Origin: Phytophthora quininea
Taxonomy: Eukaryota; Oomycota; Peronosporomycetes; Peronosporales; Peronosporaceae
Reading direction: 5' to 3'
NCBI GenBank assembly: GCA_011947345.1
Contig: JAAVTG010000540.1
Coordinates: 1 to 64,000 of the forward strand
DNA: 64,000 nt
Each line of letters opens with the position of its first letter. The stretch's first letter is position 1. Under the pieces are notes generated by a model that made no database searches, was not told the origin of the DNA, and saw only the letters and a program-made list of their open reading frames with translations. This document shows, in pieces, positions 11,091 to 21,980 of the stretch. The position numbers were made by a program, and so were the translations under genes.

Positions 11091-11885
11091 TCATTCCTCG
11101 GTCGGGACCGCCAATTTGTCGGCGATTCTCTGCAGCAAGCGGGTCTGCGCCGCCAGCATCTCCATCTGCCGCTCGGCCAGACTGCGCTGCTGCTCGAACC
11201 GCTGCTCTTCGAGGCACAGTCGCCGCTCCTCCAGCTCCAGCTCTTTTGCCGCAGCAACAGCTTCGGATCAGTGAGCGACCCTGGTTGAGGACCTTGAACC
11301 GCGAAACCGCTCTCGATTCCGGCGGCAAAGCAGCCTCTGCAGCCTCCGACTCGCTCAGATCAAATGTCCGACTACCAGACCCTGGATCTGCAGCCACAGC
11401 AGCTTCCGACCCTGGCTTGCTCGTCTTCTGGCGGCGATAATCGTCCGTCTACAGCACAATAACACATTAGCCAATCTATTGTAATATTCTCCTGAACAAT
11501 ATCATTTTACCAGAAATTGACATCTCGCTAGGAGCTGCTCGCGCTGGACGTGCACCGCTGGAGAGCCTGCAGCGCCTCTCAACTGGCTCAGTGTGCCCGC
11601 TCGGTAGGCCTCAAGTAGTGCTAGATAGCGGCGGCGACACGCCCTGCCGTCCACCGACGCTCTGGGCACCGACACTTTGAATCTGGTGGCGATGGCGTCC
11701 CACGTGGGTCCTCCTTCGCCATGGGGGCTGGACCAGGGCGTGCGAGCCAGCACTTGGTGCAGCAAGACGACGTCCGAGCCTGTCTGGAAGCGGAAGGCCT
11801 TGCGGCGCTTCTCGTGTACGCGGATGGACCACGGCACGGTCTCGACTGGAGCAGCAGGTGGCTCAGCTTCCGCCATTTTCGGCAA
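11091..11885 (-). CDS. Myb/SANT-like DNA-binding protein with C-terminal coiled coil
   Basis: Exon 1 (11885 to about 11517) has F-R-F-Q-T-G-S-D-V-V-L-L-H-Q-V-L, then P-T-W-D-A-I-A and a third helix with D-G-R-A-C-R-R-R-Y, the usual layout of the single Myb/SANT-like domain in oomycete multicopy genes. A GTAAAA donor near 11516 and an AG acceptor near 11449 bound an intron of about 68 bases. Exon 2 is Ser/Pro-rich and ends in a coiled coil (L-E-L-E-E-R-R-L-C-L-E-E-Q-R-F-E) with a stop at 11091-11093. A one-base break lies near 11265, just before the coiled coil. Such genes often derive from Harbinger-type element accessory proteins; here there is no transposase next to it. Confidence 0.6.
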
Positions 11886-12193
11886 GTTATATATGTTCTA
11901 GATTCAGAATATATTATGTCAAACTCAGATGTACAAAAGCTAGAGTGCTACAGTATGGCAAGCCGGCAGCAACATGTTGCTACTCGATTTCGTGAAAATG
12001 AACCACTCCGATCCAGCAAAGTGATGCTATGTAATGTAGTGAGGACGGTAAAACCAGTTATGTTGTTGCCGATATCTCCCACTGCATTCTGTGCTCTCCA
12101 TTGTTTGTTTAGTCACGGTTGATGAGTAACGTGATAAAAGCGAGATTGGTCGTCGTACTCTCAGCCTTGACACAATTCACTTTCCACTCGCCA
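11886..12193. promoter_or_regulatory. Divergent upstream region of two genes; initiator-like site
   Basis: This 308-base gap separates the minus-strand SANT-like gene from the plus-strand M96-like gene. At 12176-12190 the sequence TTCACTTTCCACTCG resembles the oomycete initiator pattern (TCAYTYY). It lies only about 15 bases before the ATG at 12194, which favours that ATG over the in-frame one at 12119. Confidence 0.35.
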
Positions 12194-13360
12194 ATGAACG
12201 CCTTGCCTATCGAAGAACACGCTGAAGCCGCACTGTTCGAGACGCTGTGGACTCCGAGAACTGACGTCGTCGCCTTTGACATGTCGAGTCTCTTCCAAGC
12301 TCAACACGAAGATGGCAACAACGTCAAGTCCACAAGTGTGGTGAAGAACAGGATGTATCGAGAACGTCGGAGAAATGATAAGGAAGTTCTACGTCGTCAA
12401 GAGATCGAGCTGTCCCGAGAGCTGATTCGCGTCCAGAGGGCCAAACAGCAGCAAATTGCGCTCGAAAACGCGAGTCGACCAGCGTCCTTCTTCCGATGGA
12501 AAACCGTCGCTCTTCGCCAGCGTGAAGAGCGACTATATGCCGAGGCAGAGCGGTGCAAGTTGATTGGATTAGTCAACTCACAAGCTGTGTACATCGACAC
12601 CCTCAGCGGAACGATACGCAAACGCCTGCGTGTTGACGACTTTGCTGTGGACAAGAAGCGACGGCACCAAGAAACCGAGACTGCAATGTGTGACGCCTAC
12701 ATTCGGGAACTCGCAGCAAACTACGATCGCATTGATGAGGTCTTCCAAGAGAGCGGTATGACTTCCTTACTGGACACGGAGACGACGATCCACTCGGCTC
12801 AAAAGAGAGAATCCGATGGAGACGTCTTGTATTACCAAAAGCTCTCCAAGTCGGTGCAGCCATTTTCTCTCAGCCAGACGGCCAGTTTGCTGTGGAAGTT
12901 GGTGGAGAGCAAATGCGACGCTAAAAAGGACTGCGGTCGGTATTTTGCCGTGCTCGACCCTAGCAGTATGATGGCATTTCAATTCCATGAAAATGTGGTG
13001 CTGAATGCTGGCTCGAGTGTGCCAATTTTGAAGCGATTCTTTGCGCGAAGTTTTGAAGAGGACGATCGCATCATCCACGTGTGGACGTTTGTCTCGGAAG
13101 GTGACGGAGCGTTCAGCGGACTGCAAACGGTGGAGTTTGGATGGTGCTGTTTGAGCTCGTCAACGGATCCAACTGCGCCAGGGACGATGCTCGAGACTGT
13201 TCAACGATGGACCCCCATTCGAGTTGGAAACACTCCTTCAACAAGCATTGAGGAATTTTACGGCGTGATGCAGAACGTAACTCACGAAATTGTTAACGAC
13301 GTGATGACATCGCTGGAAAAACTCCTGCTGGAAGACGTTTTGAACGAAATCAACGTGTAA
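12194..13360 (+). CDS. M96-like protein (intact, divergent)
   Basis: An uninterrupted ORF of 388 residues from the ATG at 12194. It has a basic segment (K-N-R-M-Y-R-E-R-R-R-N-D-K-E-V-L) closer to a canonical bZIP basic region than in the other copies, followed by a long charged coiled coil with F-F-R-W-K-T-V-A-L-R-Q-R-E. The C-terminal domain carries S-V-Q-P-F, L-L-W-K-L-V-E, I-L-K-R-F-F, I-I-H-V-W-T and V-E-F-G-W-C-C, then the closing helix with E-K-L-L-L-E-D-V-L. It is the most divergent full-length member and is AT-richer than the copies at 8-10 kb. Confidence 0.75.
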   Translation: MNALPIEEHAEAALFETLWTPRTDVVAFDMSSLFQAQHEDGNNVKSTSVVKNRMYRERRRNDKEVLRRQEIELSRELIRVQRAKQQQIALENASRPASFFRWKTVALRQREERLYAEAERCKLIGLVNSQAVYIDTLSGTIRKRLRVDDFAVDKKRRHQETETAMCDAYIRELAANYDRIDEVFQESGMTSLLDTETTIHSAQKRESDGDVLYYQKLSKSVQPFSLSQTASLLWKLVESKCDAKKDCGRYFAVLDPSSMMAFQFHENVVLNAGSSVPILKRFFARSFEEDDRIIHVWTFVSEGDGAFSGLQTVEFGWCCLSSSTDPTAPGTMLETVQRWTPIRVGNTPSTSIEEFYGVMQNVTHEIVNDVMTSLEKLLLEDVLNEINV

Positions 13361-13369
13361 TCAAGCGAG

Positions 13370-16361
13370 TTAAGCTGCCTGGCTTTCGAGTTGTTTGCAG
13401 AGGCGAGAATGCGCGCGAGCCTGCTTCTGGCGCGCGATTTCCTGGTGGATATGAAGCTGCGGTGATTTCTTTTGCAGTTTGCGTCGACGCAGAGCACGGT
13501 CAGCTTCATTTTCGAGGTGGTCGTAAATCTCTCGCAAATGTTGAGTTTGCTTACGACACCGGATCTGGTCCTGTGCTGCTTTGGCGTCACCAGCAATCTC
13601 TTTAGCCTTCAACCTCGTTTCGAAGCGCAGCTGTTTTAGTTGTCGCTGCAATGAATTATCGAGTTAGAAGAAGATCGATGTGTTGGAAACATACCAAGCA
13701 CAACTGTACCAGTTCTTGACGCTTCTGCGACGTAACGTTTCTTGTACAAGTTCACGACCTTGATCTCTGGTTTGGGCATACCCTACTTGCAGAATGGAAA
13801 GCGAAGGAAGGCCATGACCACGAATGAGATCGAGGAACGGCACGATCGCTTGTAGTCCAGGATTGCACGAAAAGTTGAGCTCGTGCAGCTGGACACAATT
13901 GCCGAGAGCAAGCGTCTCCTTCAATCGATGTAGAGCTTGATTTGGAATTTCGTTCTCTGAGGCAGATATAAGAGGTTAAACTCGTCGGAAGCGTAGACAT
14001 TTTGAAGAACATACTGCTGAGATCCAGCGACCAAATGTTTCGGGCTGGAGGTGAGGCCAGGAATGGGCAAAAGCGCGCGATACCTTCGCCACGAGCAACG
14101 TTTGCTAAAGCCATGATCGAAAGTAAGAGTCTGGTTAAAATGTAGGACTGTTCTCATCAATACGCTACCTGACAAATCAAGCGTATCGAGACGTGGACAG
14201 CAGCCTAAATTCAAGGCAGAGCTAAGACTCGCAAACTCTAGCGCACCCAACTTGTTATCTACACGATACAAAGTTAGTCGATCAAACTTCAGAAAAGCAG
14301 GCAGCTATCTCACCTGCAAATACCAACGAGCGAAGGTGCCTCAATCTCTTTGCTGCTAGTGCACGAGCGAATATGTCCATCGACGAACAAATGTCGTTAT
14401 CAGAAACATCCAAGTGTTGGATAAGGCTAGTGGCGCCTTGTAAAATACTAGTCGCGATATTTTGAAACCCGTCGTCGCCAATCTGCATACCTAGCACAAT
14501 AAAGAAACGTTAGTTTTTGACGAAGAAGATAGCCATGAATTCCCATTACTTGAAATGTTCAGGCTAGTCAACTCCGGCCAGCCTGACGTTTGTTGTGGAC
14601 CTGCAGTAAATACTCTGGATAGTTGACTCGCAGCTTTAGGGTCGTTCAATGGATTCCCACTGACGTCGACAATCTGCAGGTTGGGACAGCAAGGAGGGAA
14701 AGTTTGAAAGACTTCGAGAAGATGACCTGTAGCAACTGGATCGGAGGTGATAGCAGTGCAAGTGAGTTCTACGAGACAGCCCAAAGATCTTGACTCGAAT
14801 AGTTCGCGCAATTTGTGGATTGTTGCATACGAGCACAAATTGTTGGAGATGGCGAGGCTCGTAAGCTTTGGGGTCGTCGACAAACACTCGATAAAACGCT
14901 GCAAGTCTTCGTTTGTTAACTGAGTATCTGAAAAATCACTGAAAGTTAGCAAATAGCGCCAAATTCTACTTGGCAAGTTCCCATACCAGAGACATCGACC
15001 GCTTCCAAGTGAATAAACCGCTCGTTCTCAAAGCTCCAGCTCCAGTCCCTTACAAAACGACTGCTGAATGCATTCTTTGCGAAGCTTAGGCGTCGTAGAG
15101 CAGGGAACTGTACAGCTCTCCAAAACTTGGCCAAGTCTTTGAACTGCGCGTCTTCGAGCTTTAAATCTGTGCACAAGGGTTAAAAACTAAATCAATTCCG
15201 TAGGAAAAAGTTGACAAGCTATCGACGACTTACCAATCAGTTCGAGTGAGTGGAGTCTTCCGTTCACATGGTCCATGATGAGAGTCTGCAATAGTTGTTG
15301 AAAATATCTCCCTTTGGCCGCACCAAACCCACTCACTTGCCGCAACGAAATCTCTCGGACGGAAGCAAAGCATTCGATGTCATCACCTTCATCTTCATCG
15401 CCTTCACGTTCTAGTAATTGTACCGTATTCACCACTTGTTTAGCAGTTGCCCCACCAAATAACAATGCTGGAGTTTTGCCGTACCGCTTGTGAAATCGTC
15501 CAGTTCGAGGGAATCCATGACATTCGAGAAACTTTTGCGTCGTATTCAATCCGTCGAATTCGAGAGGAAGTTCATGACTAGCGTCGTACAATGAGTAGCA
15601 GACCCCACTAGCACGTACACGATCTCGAATCGATAGCAGCTCCATCACTTTCTTTGGGAAAATGCTCAGTCGGTTTTCCAAGACGCGGTTGACGAGATAC
15701 CGTCGAGGTCGAGGTGGCGGACAATAGAGTTCGTAAAAGATCTGACTGCTGCAGCTGTGGTTTTGTTCACGTATGCCGTCACTTGTGCGGGCTCTAGCGG
15801 CTCTAGAAAAGCGAACACTTTAGCGAGAAGAATTTTGTGAAGTGTTCGCGGATCGGTGAACAATCTCGGTGGAGTTGTCGGGCCGTCAACAACAATTCTT
15901 TTCTTTCTGCGATGGATTCGATCGCGAGGTTTCTCCACAGGATTCAGCAGCTTCGGGACCCACCGATTGATGCCAAAGCTGCTTCTCTTCTTCTTCTTCT
16001 TCTTTGATGTTTTAGTTGTTGAGACTGCCTCTACCAATTCATCTTCGGAATCTTCGCTGTCTTCATTTTCGGAAGGAGGTTTGGGAGCTATCGGTTGCTT
16101 AGCTGTTCTTGTTCCCGAAAAGGTCAAAGCTGGCTGTGTGGTGGCTTCTTCGGTAGGATCTTCCTCTGAAACTTGTGCAGCTGTGATCGCTGGGGCCTTT
16201 CGTCGTCGCAAAAGCGCTTGACGAAAAGTTGACAGCCAATTCGAGCCAAATCCTCTTGTCGTCAATGCCCGAATCCCAACTCGAGACGTTGTAGCCGATG
16301 AAGAGGCAGCAGTGCTGTCGTTCTTGGGCTTTTGTCTCGAAGGGATCCAGGATTTCACCAT
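13370..16361 (-). CDS. F-box-like/LRR protein with C-terminal coiled coil, multi-exon
   Basis: The most sensible start is the ATG at 16361. The first ~180 residues are low-complexity, with an acidic E-D-S-E-D patch and a run of six Lys. Two F-box-like helical segments follow, around 15670-15830 (L-H-K-I-L-L-A-K-V-F) and 15590-15680 (L-S-I-F-P-K-K-V-M-E-L-L), with a one-base break between them near 15680. RNI-type leucine-rich repeats (L-x-x-L-x-L-x-x-N) are then spread over several exons: about 15240-15680, 14990-15170, 14560-14930, 14310-14490, 14150-14270, 14015-14110 and 13810-13956. Introns have GTA donors; a clear one is 13957-14014, which joins into L-D-L-S-K-N-E-I-P. The last part is a basic coiled coil (Q-E-L-V-Q-L-C-L-R-Q-L-K-Q-L-R). 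Likely a ubiquitin-ligase adaptor or LRR scaffold. Confidence 0.6.
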
Positions 16362-16474
16362 ACCTGGCGACTGTCCACTGAGCTCGACTAGAATTGATCC
16401 ATGAAACAGCAAGTTTATATTTTTTTCTATCGTTGTACATGCAACTTCTTCTCTTTGCTCAGTAGAGATTCGTA

Positions 16475-17083
16475 TCACAACGCATCCGATACGAGCCGAT
16501 CCCTTGCGATCATCTCGAGCTTCTTGAGCTCTCCGAGATGCTTTGCCACTTGGTTGCGCAGCTTTTCGTTCTGCTCCTCGAGCTTCTGAACAGCGTCGAC
16601 TTGGTTCGGCCCCAAGCCGAACAACTCCGCGTTCATCGACTGGTCCTTGGCGTTGCTTTCCAACTTCTCGAGCTCGAGACGCTCACGCTCAAGCTTTCGC
16701 GCTTGCAGCCGTTCGACGGTGGCTTCCATGTCGACGATCTGCTGCTTCAAGTAGGCGATCTCCATCTTCTGTCGTTGTTGCTGAGACTTGGGTGGGGTCA
16801 TGCCTTCAGGAATGTCCAGGGCTGGACGAGGACGTTTGCGGTTGCGGGGTCGAGACGACGTCGATTTCTGGGACTTGGACGACTCGGCGTTGGACTGCGA
16901 CGACGGCAGTCCAAGCATGTCGCTCAGAACCACAATGTCGTCGTCGTTGAAGAGCGAATCATCCGACAGCTCCGTGTTGGTTGGACTCATGGCGTTGGTG
17001 CGTTGCGAGGCAGCGGTGGATGAGTTACTGGCGAACAGGGAGAGCAGGTCGGTCTCACTTGATACTGAGGTGGTCATGAGCAT
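16475..17083 (-). CDS. bZIP-like protein lacking the M96 C-terminal domain
   Basis: A complete 202-residue ORF. Residues ~40-60 are acidic (N-D-D-D-I-V-V-L-S-D). Residues ~75-90 are strongly basic (R-P-R-N-R-K-R-P-R-P). S-Q-Q-Q-R-Q-K-M-E-I-A-Y-L-K-Q-Q then aligns with the S-Q-R-Q-K-E-E-L segment of the M96-like genes, and coiled coil continues to the end (L-E-E-Q-N-E-K-L-R-N-Q-V). The stop follows directly, so there is no ~230-residue C-terminal domain. It reads as an N-terminal-half paralogue that could pair with full-length members through the zipper; that pairing is inference. Confidence 0.6.
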   Translation of the reverse strand: MLMTTSVSSETDLLSLFASNSSTAASQRTNAMSPTNTELSDDSLFNDDDIVVLSDMLGLPSSQSNAESSKSQKSTSSRPRNRKRPRPALDIPEGMTPPKSQQQRQKMEIAYLKQQIVDMEATVERLQARKLERERLELEKLESNAKDQSMNAELFGLGPNQVDAVQKLEEQNEKLRNQVAKHLGELKKLEMIARDRLVSDAL

Positions 17084-19998
17084 CGTTCGAGGTGGCTGGA
17101 GCGGAAGGGAGCCTGCTGGGAACGCCGCGAATTTTAAACTGGTCGCTCGGCACGTTTACCGACAGGTGGAGGCCCCACAGAAGACGGCAACACATGTCCC
17201 GTGACCAGACCAAGCGTGACGGTCGGACGCTCACCGATTCTCTGTGCGAAGCCGATCGCTGCCCCCATCGTTGAAGATTTGGGCATAAAGGAGGAGGCTT
17301 CGCCAAGAAGAGACCGTCGATCGTGTGGTCGTCGAGATGCAATGCGGGACTGGGGGTCTCGAAGTGCCACAGAGCATTTTAGTTTAGATGCCCTGTACCG
17401 TATCATTGGTCCGTGATCAAGTCAAAGCAAGTTGTCAGCGGCGATCGAGCACCGATGCCAACCGCATCAAGATGCCGGCTCGAAACATGCATCTCGTGAG
17501 CGTCTGAATGACTGGCTGCGCATCAACCGCTTCGAGCACATCGCGGATCCCGAGCTGCGCTGTGGCTTCGGCGAGGATCTCTCCGATCTCATGCTCAAGA
17601 AGGCTAAAAGCCGCCGGGCCACCAATGGTGACGCCTTTCCAAACGACCCCGTTCCATAATCGAATACGATTTGGCCAAAACCACATGGCAGGATAGCTCG
17701 GCTGTCATGCGGGACAGAATCACTAGTGCTGAAATTCAGCAAATTGGCTCGCAGCACACTGTCGAATGCAAACCCCGCAGGAAGACGCGCGAGGTGGACT
17801 GGTCTCAGCTCCGGTTTCCCGCACGGCACCCAAGCAGCAGGCCAACTTGGTCCACTTCCCGCTGGAAGAGCATGCAGCATCTGGGCGTCTGTATGTTGGG
17901 AGCCGAATTCGCCCTGGAAGGCTGCGGGTATTTAGTGTTGCTGTTTGAGTAGTACTGTTCTGTTCTGTGAACCAGTTGCTCGCCGGCTGTGAGCTCGCCA
18001 GTTTGGCCTCTTCAAATCTGGTTTGTTGATCCCCATACCCAAGCCATCATTGCGATCGTCAACAGCATGGTTTTTCCGCCGCGGCATGAGCAACACGCTG
18101 TTGCCAACAATATGGAACTCGACTATTAACGTGCTCTCTTCTCGCTTCTTCGAAGCCGTCCAGTGTTCTGTTCATGCACATGTAGAGGCGCTACTGCTAG
18201 TACTAGTAATAGAGTCTCTCCAGATGATGACTACAGTAGCAATTGCCCTCTAACAGGCGTTTGTGAATTATAAATTGCAGTCGCTCCACACGGTTCGGCT
18301 TGGCTTGGTGAGACGTTGCTTCATCTTGTGAACGGGTTCTCGGATCCCAGCAGGCAACTTCGCCAGAGACTTGTCGCGAACTTGCTCGAGAGCCTGGTCC
18401 AAGCACCATCAACGGACCTTTCGAGCTGGCAGACACGAGTTGGTGCCCTTGCAGCCACCAATTCTTCGCGCTGGCTTGGCTCTAGACGTCTGAAACGCGG
18501 CGTTATCCTACATTGCGATTATGGAGCCCCCATCTGAAACAGAACATCATCAATGGCTCAGTGTCTTTAGTCGACGCGACTTAAGGACACATCAAATGGT
18601 CCAACCCGAACGCGCATTTCGCTTCGCCTCCTCGAAACTGATTTCGTGGGACGTGTCTTGGCAAACTGCGGCCAACTACAGCATAAGGCATTCACGACCG
18701 GGTGTGCACGTGTACAGTACCGGTACCCGTCCGTGACTCGACAATTGTTAGCCTTGCCATCATCGATGGCGAGCATCCAATGAGTGCGCACGGCTGAGCA
18801 ACTCCTTGCACAAAAGCAAAAGCGTCTGGATGTGCCTTTGCACCACATCCAGAGGATCTTCGAGCCATCGAAAGTCCCAGCCAGTCGACAATACCGGTAC
18901 CCAAGCGCTACACATAATACAGTGTCACCACGACCATTGCAGGTCCAATTGACAGCGTTACAACGGTGGAAACCTACGGAAAAAAGAAATCGCTCTTGCT
19001 TATAGCTGACAAAACCGGCAACTGAAGCGATCAAGCACGTCGGAGCAGTACCAGTACCAAAAACTGCGCCATCGGCTTGATCGTCATGAGACAGGAAGGC
19101 GATGACCAACGGCACCCGCCGTAGAAGCCTGACAATTGTTAAAAGCAAGTCGACTGGGCGTGGATTCCTCGATCTTGTCCGTGTCAATTGTTTGGGAAGC
19201 AAGCACGCACTCTGTGCTGTTCAGAAATTCATGGCTGTGAAGAGTATCCCCAGCAAACACGTCCGTGCTGCGCCCCACTTCCATCCTGCATCGCTTCAAT
19301 TAGTGTGGCGAGGTCTTTGCGGTCTCTGGATACGATTGTGGCCTCTTCAAGCATGCGAACAGCCAAAACCATGGGATGGGCGCATTGGCACGGGGATTAC
19401 GGCCGACTTCGACGGCCCCTTCTTCTTTGGATGGATCCCGCAAAGTCTAGTCCGGCAGCCACAGCATGAGTGAGAATTCAATAGCAGGACCGAGAGCACC
19501 TCGCTTGAGATGATGAGTCCCGCGGGTCCGGCCATTCTGCTCGAACGAGAACCGCCCGTCAACTCGATGAGCATCGCAGGATCGCGTGCGTATTCACCGG
19601 CTTGCTTCATTCTGGTCGAAGATGCTCTTCAGCTTTGCAAAATTCAACCACTTCGTCAAGTCGCGAGTTTCGTCGATATGGCCACCAGCACAGCGTCGAC
19701 CTTGACGTCGCCCAGCTACAGAGCATTATATAATATTCGCTCGTGTTTCCATCCAGTTCTATCGAGGAGCTTGCGCAAGTGGAAGCTGTTAGACCGGTCG
19801 TTGCCCTCACATCATGTGGCCGAAAGATCCAGCGGGGCTTCGTGCGAGTTCATTCCGGCGCTTCTTGATCAAAAATGGCCTCTTCTGCCAGGGATTATGG
19901 GCCACGGTAAATCTTATCTTGCGTGTACTGTACCGGTAGTAGTGACGACAAGAAGCCACGAGCTGCATTTCCAACGAGCGCTTTGAAAAACTCACATG
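17084..19998. other. 2.9 kb without recognised genes
   Basis: The left end is the upstream region of the bZIP-like gene. The rest has only short overlapping frames on both strands. GGTACC/ACCGGT-type short palindromes recur (near 18715, 18895 and 19930), as does GACAATTGTTA (near 18743 and 19130), which suggests old repetitive DNA. I cannot name an element. Confidence 0.35.
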
Positions 19999-21683
19999 CT
20001 ATGTAGTGCCAATATCCGCTGCTGCTGCGGTGGGGGTCGTTGCAGCACTCTTCGCCATCATTTCGTCCAACAAGAGGTTCTCCAGCGTCTGGGTTATACT
20101 TTGACGGCTTTGTTTGTAGGCTGTCAAGATCGTTTCCGTGAGTATCCCCACCTCTCGATGCTGTGCTTGCGCTTCTTCGGAGCTGTCTTTTGGCGGGTCG
20201 GAAGAAAGCGTCGGGATAGAACTCGTATAGCTCTTCACAACGCAGCCAGGAGAGCCGTCCGGAAGAGTTGCCTTCGCTACTGTCGAGTACCCTTTCTGTA
20301 TGAGTAGTTCTGGAGAGTTGCTGGTGCCGTTTGGTCGGAGAACGCTCATATTGCCGCGCCAGACGTACACGACGCGATCTTCTTCGTAAAACCGCTTCAT
20401 TGCAGTGACCATTTCCATGTTCTCAGGCTCCTGGACCTCATTTGAGGCTGGGCCCTTTCGCGGCAATGGCAACTGGAGCTTGGAAAACACCAGCTCGTCC
20501 GTACTCTTTAGAATCACCACTTGGGCGTCTTCGAGCTTCAGTTTTCCTTCCCCGAACGATCGCCAGACGACCTCGTCCACCATCTTGTAGTCAAATGGCA
20601 TGTACTTCTTCTCTTTGAACTCGAGGTACATGCCGTCTGTAGGAGAGTATTTCATCGTAGCATCATCTCCAATGTCTACATTCGGATCGGAGTCACTCAG
20701 TCCATGCTCCTTGAACAGCGTATCGACATGGGGGTATTGTGCATCCATCTCACGCAGCATTTCTTCCAAGATTTCATCCTCGTTTTGGCGTGCTACTTCC
20801 TGACTACCGTTCTTCACCTGGAGCTGGTCCCAAATCTAACAAACCAATACATACAGAGACTCAGTCTACCTTATTCACACGAGTTGTGATACGCAGACAC
20901 ATACCCGGCGCTTTCGCAGTAATCTCTCGAAGCTCTTTACCAACCGCATCTGACTTTGCACCATTTCGCGTAGTTTGGCGTTTTCCACTTCGGATTTGGC
21001 CTTCTCTTCGCGCTGTCTTTTAGCTATCCGCTCCCAAAGAGATATCTCTGGCTGCATGGGAGGAGCGAACGCTGTATCCAAGCTCCTAGTCACCAACGCT
21101 ATCGTCATGTCCTCCGCATTGTCCGCTGCAAAAATCTTATTCTGCTCTTGTTCCTGGTTTTGTTGTTGTTTCTCCAGCTCGTCCCTCTGCTTCTGCCTTA
21201 AAGTCTCCAGTTCTGTGCCCAGTTGGTCCGCCTTGCTCTTCAAGTAGGCCAACTCCTCCTTCTGTCTCTGACTGGTGCTTTTATTGGTCTTGGCCTTTTT
21301 CTTTTGAGGCCCCTGAGTCGAGGCTGGAGGTCTACCTTTCTTGGGCTTGTCAGTGGGTTTCTTAGTTATATCTCGACTTGTAGGGCTCTTCTGGGGCTGT
21401 GGAGGGGTGGGCAAAGACCGTGACTTAACTGGTAATGGAGTAGTAGTATCTAAAAGGGCTTGAGCGTCCTCCAAGAGCGCGTCAACGAAGCTGTCGGGCC
21501 CTGGTTTGGCTGGAGGTGCTGTAGACGCTAAAACTCCGCCGTGGAAGCCAGGAGGACCAGCATTCGGTAGCTGGATGCTCGGATTTCTTTGTTGTCGTGC
21601 TGGAGAGGGACGCTGCCATCCTGAAGCCAGAGATCGAGGTCTTGGAGGAAGTCCGAGGGCATATGTAACTGGTCTCCTTCCAT
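19999..21683 (-). CDS. M96-like protein, two exons, one N-terminal frame break
   Basis: The ATG at 21683 opens the family N-terminus (S-D-F-L-Q-D-L-D-L-W-L-Q-D). A one-base break near 21585-21590 (short A-run) shifts into the frame that carries a Pro/Lys-rich linker, Q-K-K-K-A-K-T-N-K, S-Q-R-Q-K-E-E-L-A-Y-L, a Gln-rich insert, and the signature W-E-R-I-A-K-R-Q-R-E-E-K-A-K-S-E-V-E-N. An intron of 69 bases (20836-20904, GTATGT...TTAG on the minus strand) interrupts the coding sequence right after L-L-R-K-R-R. Exon 2 is an intact C-terminal domain (K-K-Y-M-P-F-D-Y, V-V-Y-V-W-R-G, L-L-L-D-E-M-M). It lies 298 bases upstream of the next copy on the same strand. Confidence 0.7.
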
Positions 21684-21980
21684 CGTGAATTGTAAGTTCT
21701 GTAGAGCAGACTCTGGGGTCGAGAAGCAGCGTAAAATGATCTCCACACGAAGGCGAAGATGAGGACGTCGCTTGCAGCTCGAAAGAAGCTCCGAGGAGAC
21801 CGCGACGGCGTCGAGAAGACGAGACCTGGTGTCTGTGCAGCACAACTTGAAATTGGAGGTCGGGAATTAGTAAATATGGACCCTATCCCTATATAATACA
21901 AATTTGTCACACCTGCTGATCAAATTCATTTTTCACGGCTGGATTTCTTTTTACAAATATTTGTTTTACAAACACACTCC

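Noticed and set aside
17432..17659. 75-codon plus-strand frame with charged residues
   Set aside because: Short, with comparable frames on the opposite strand and no recognisable domain.
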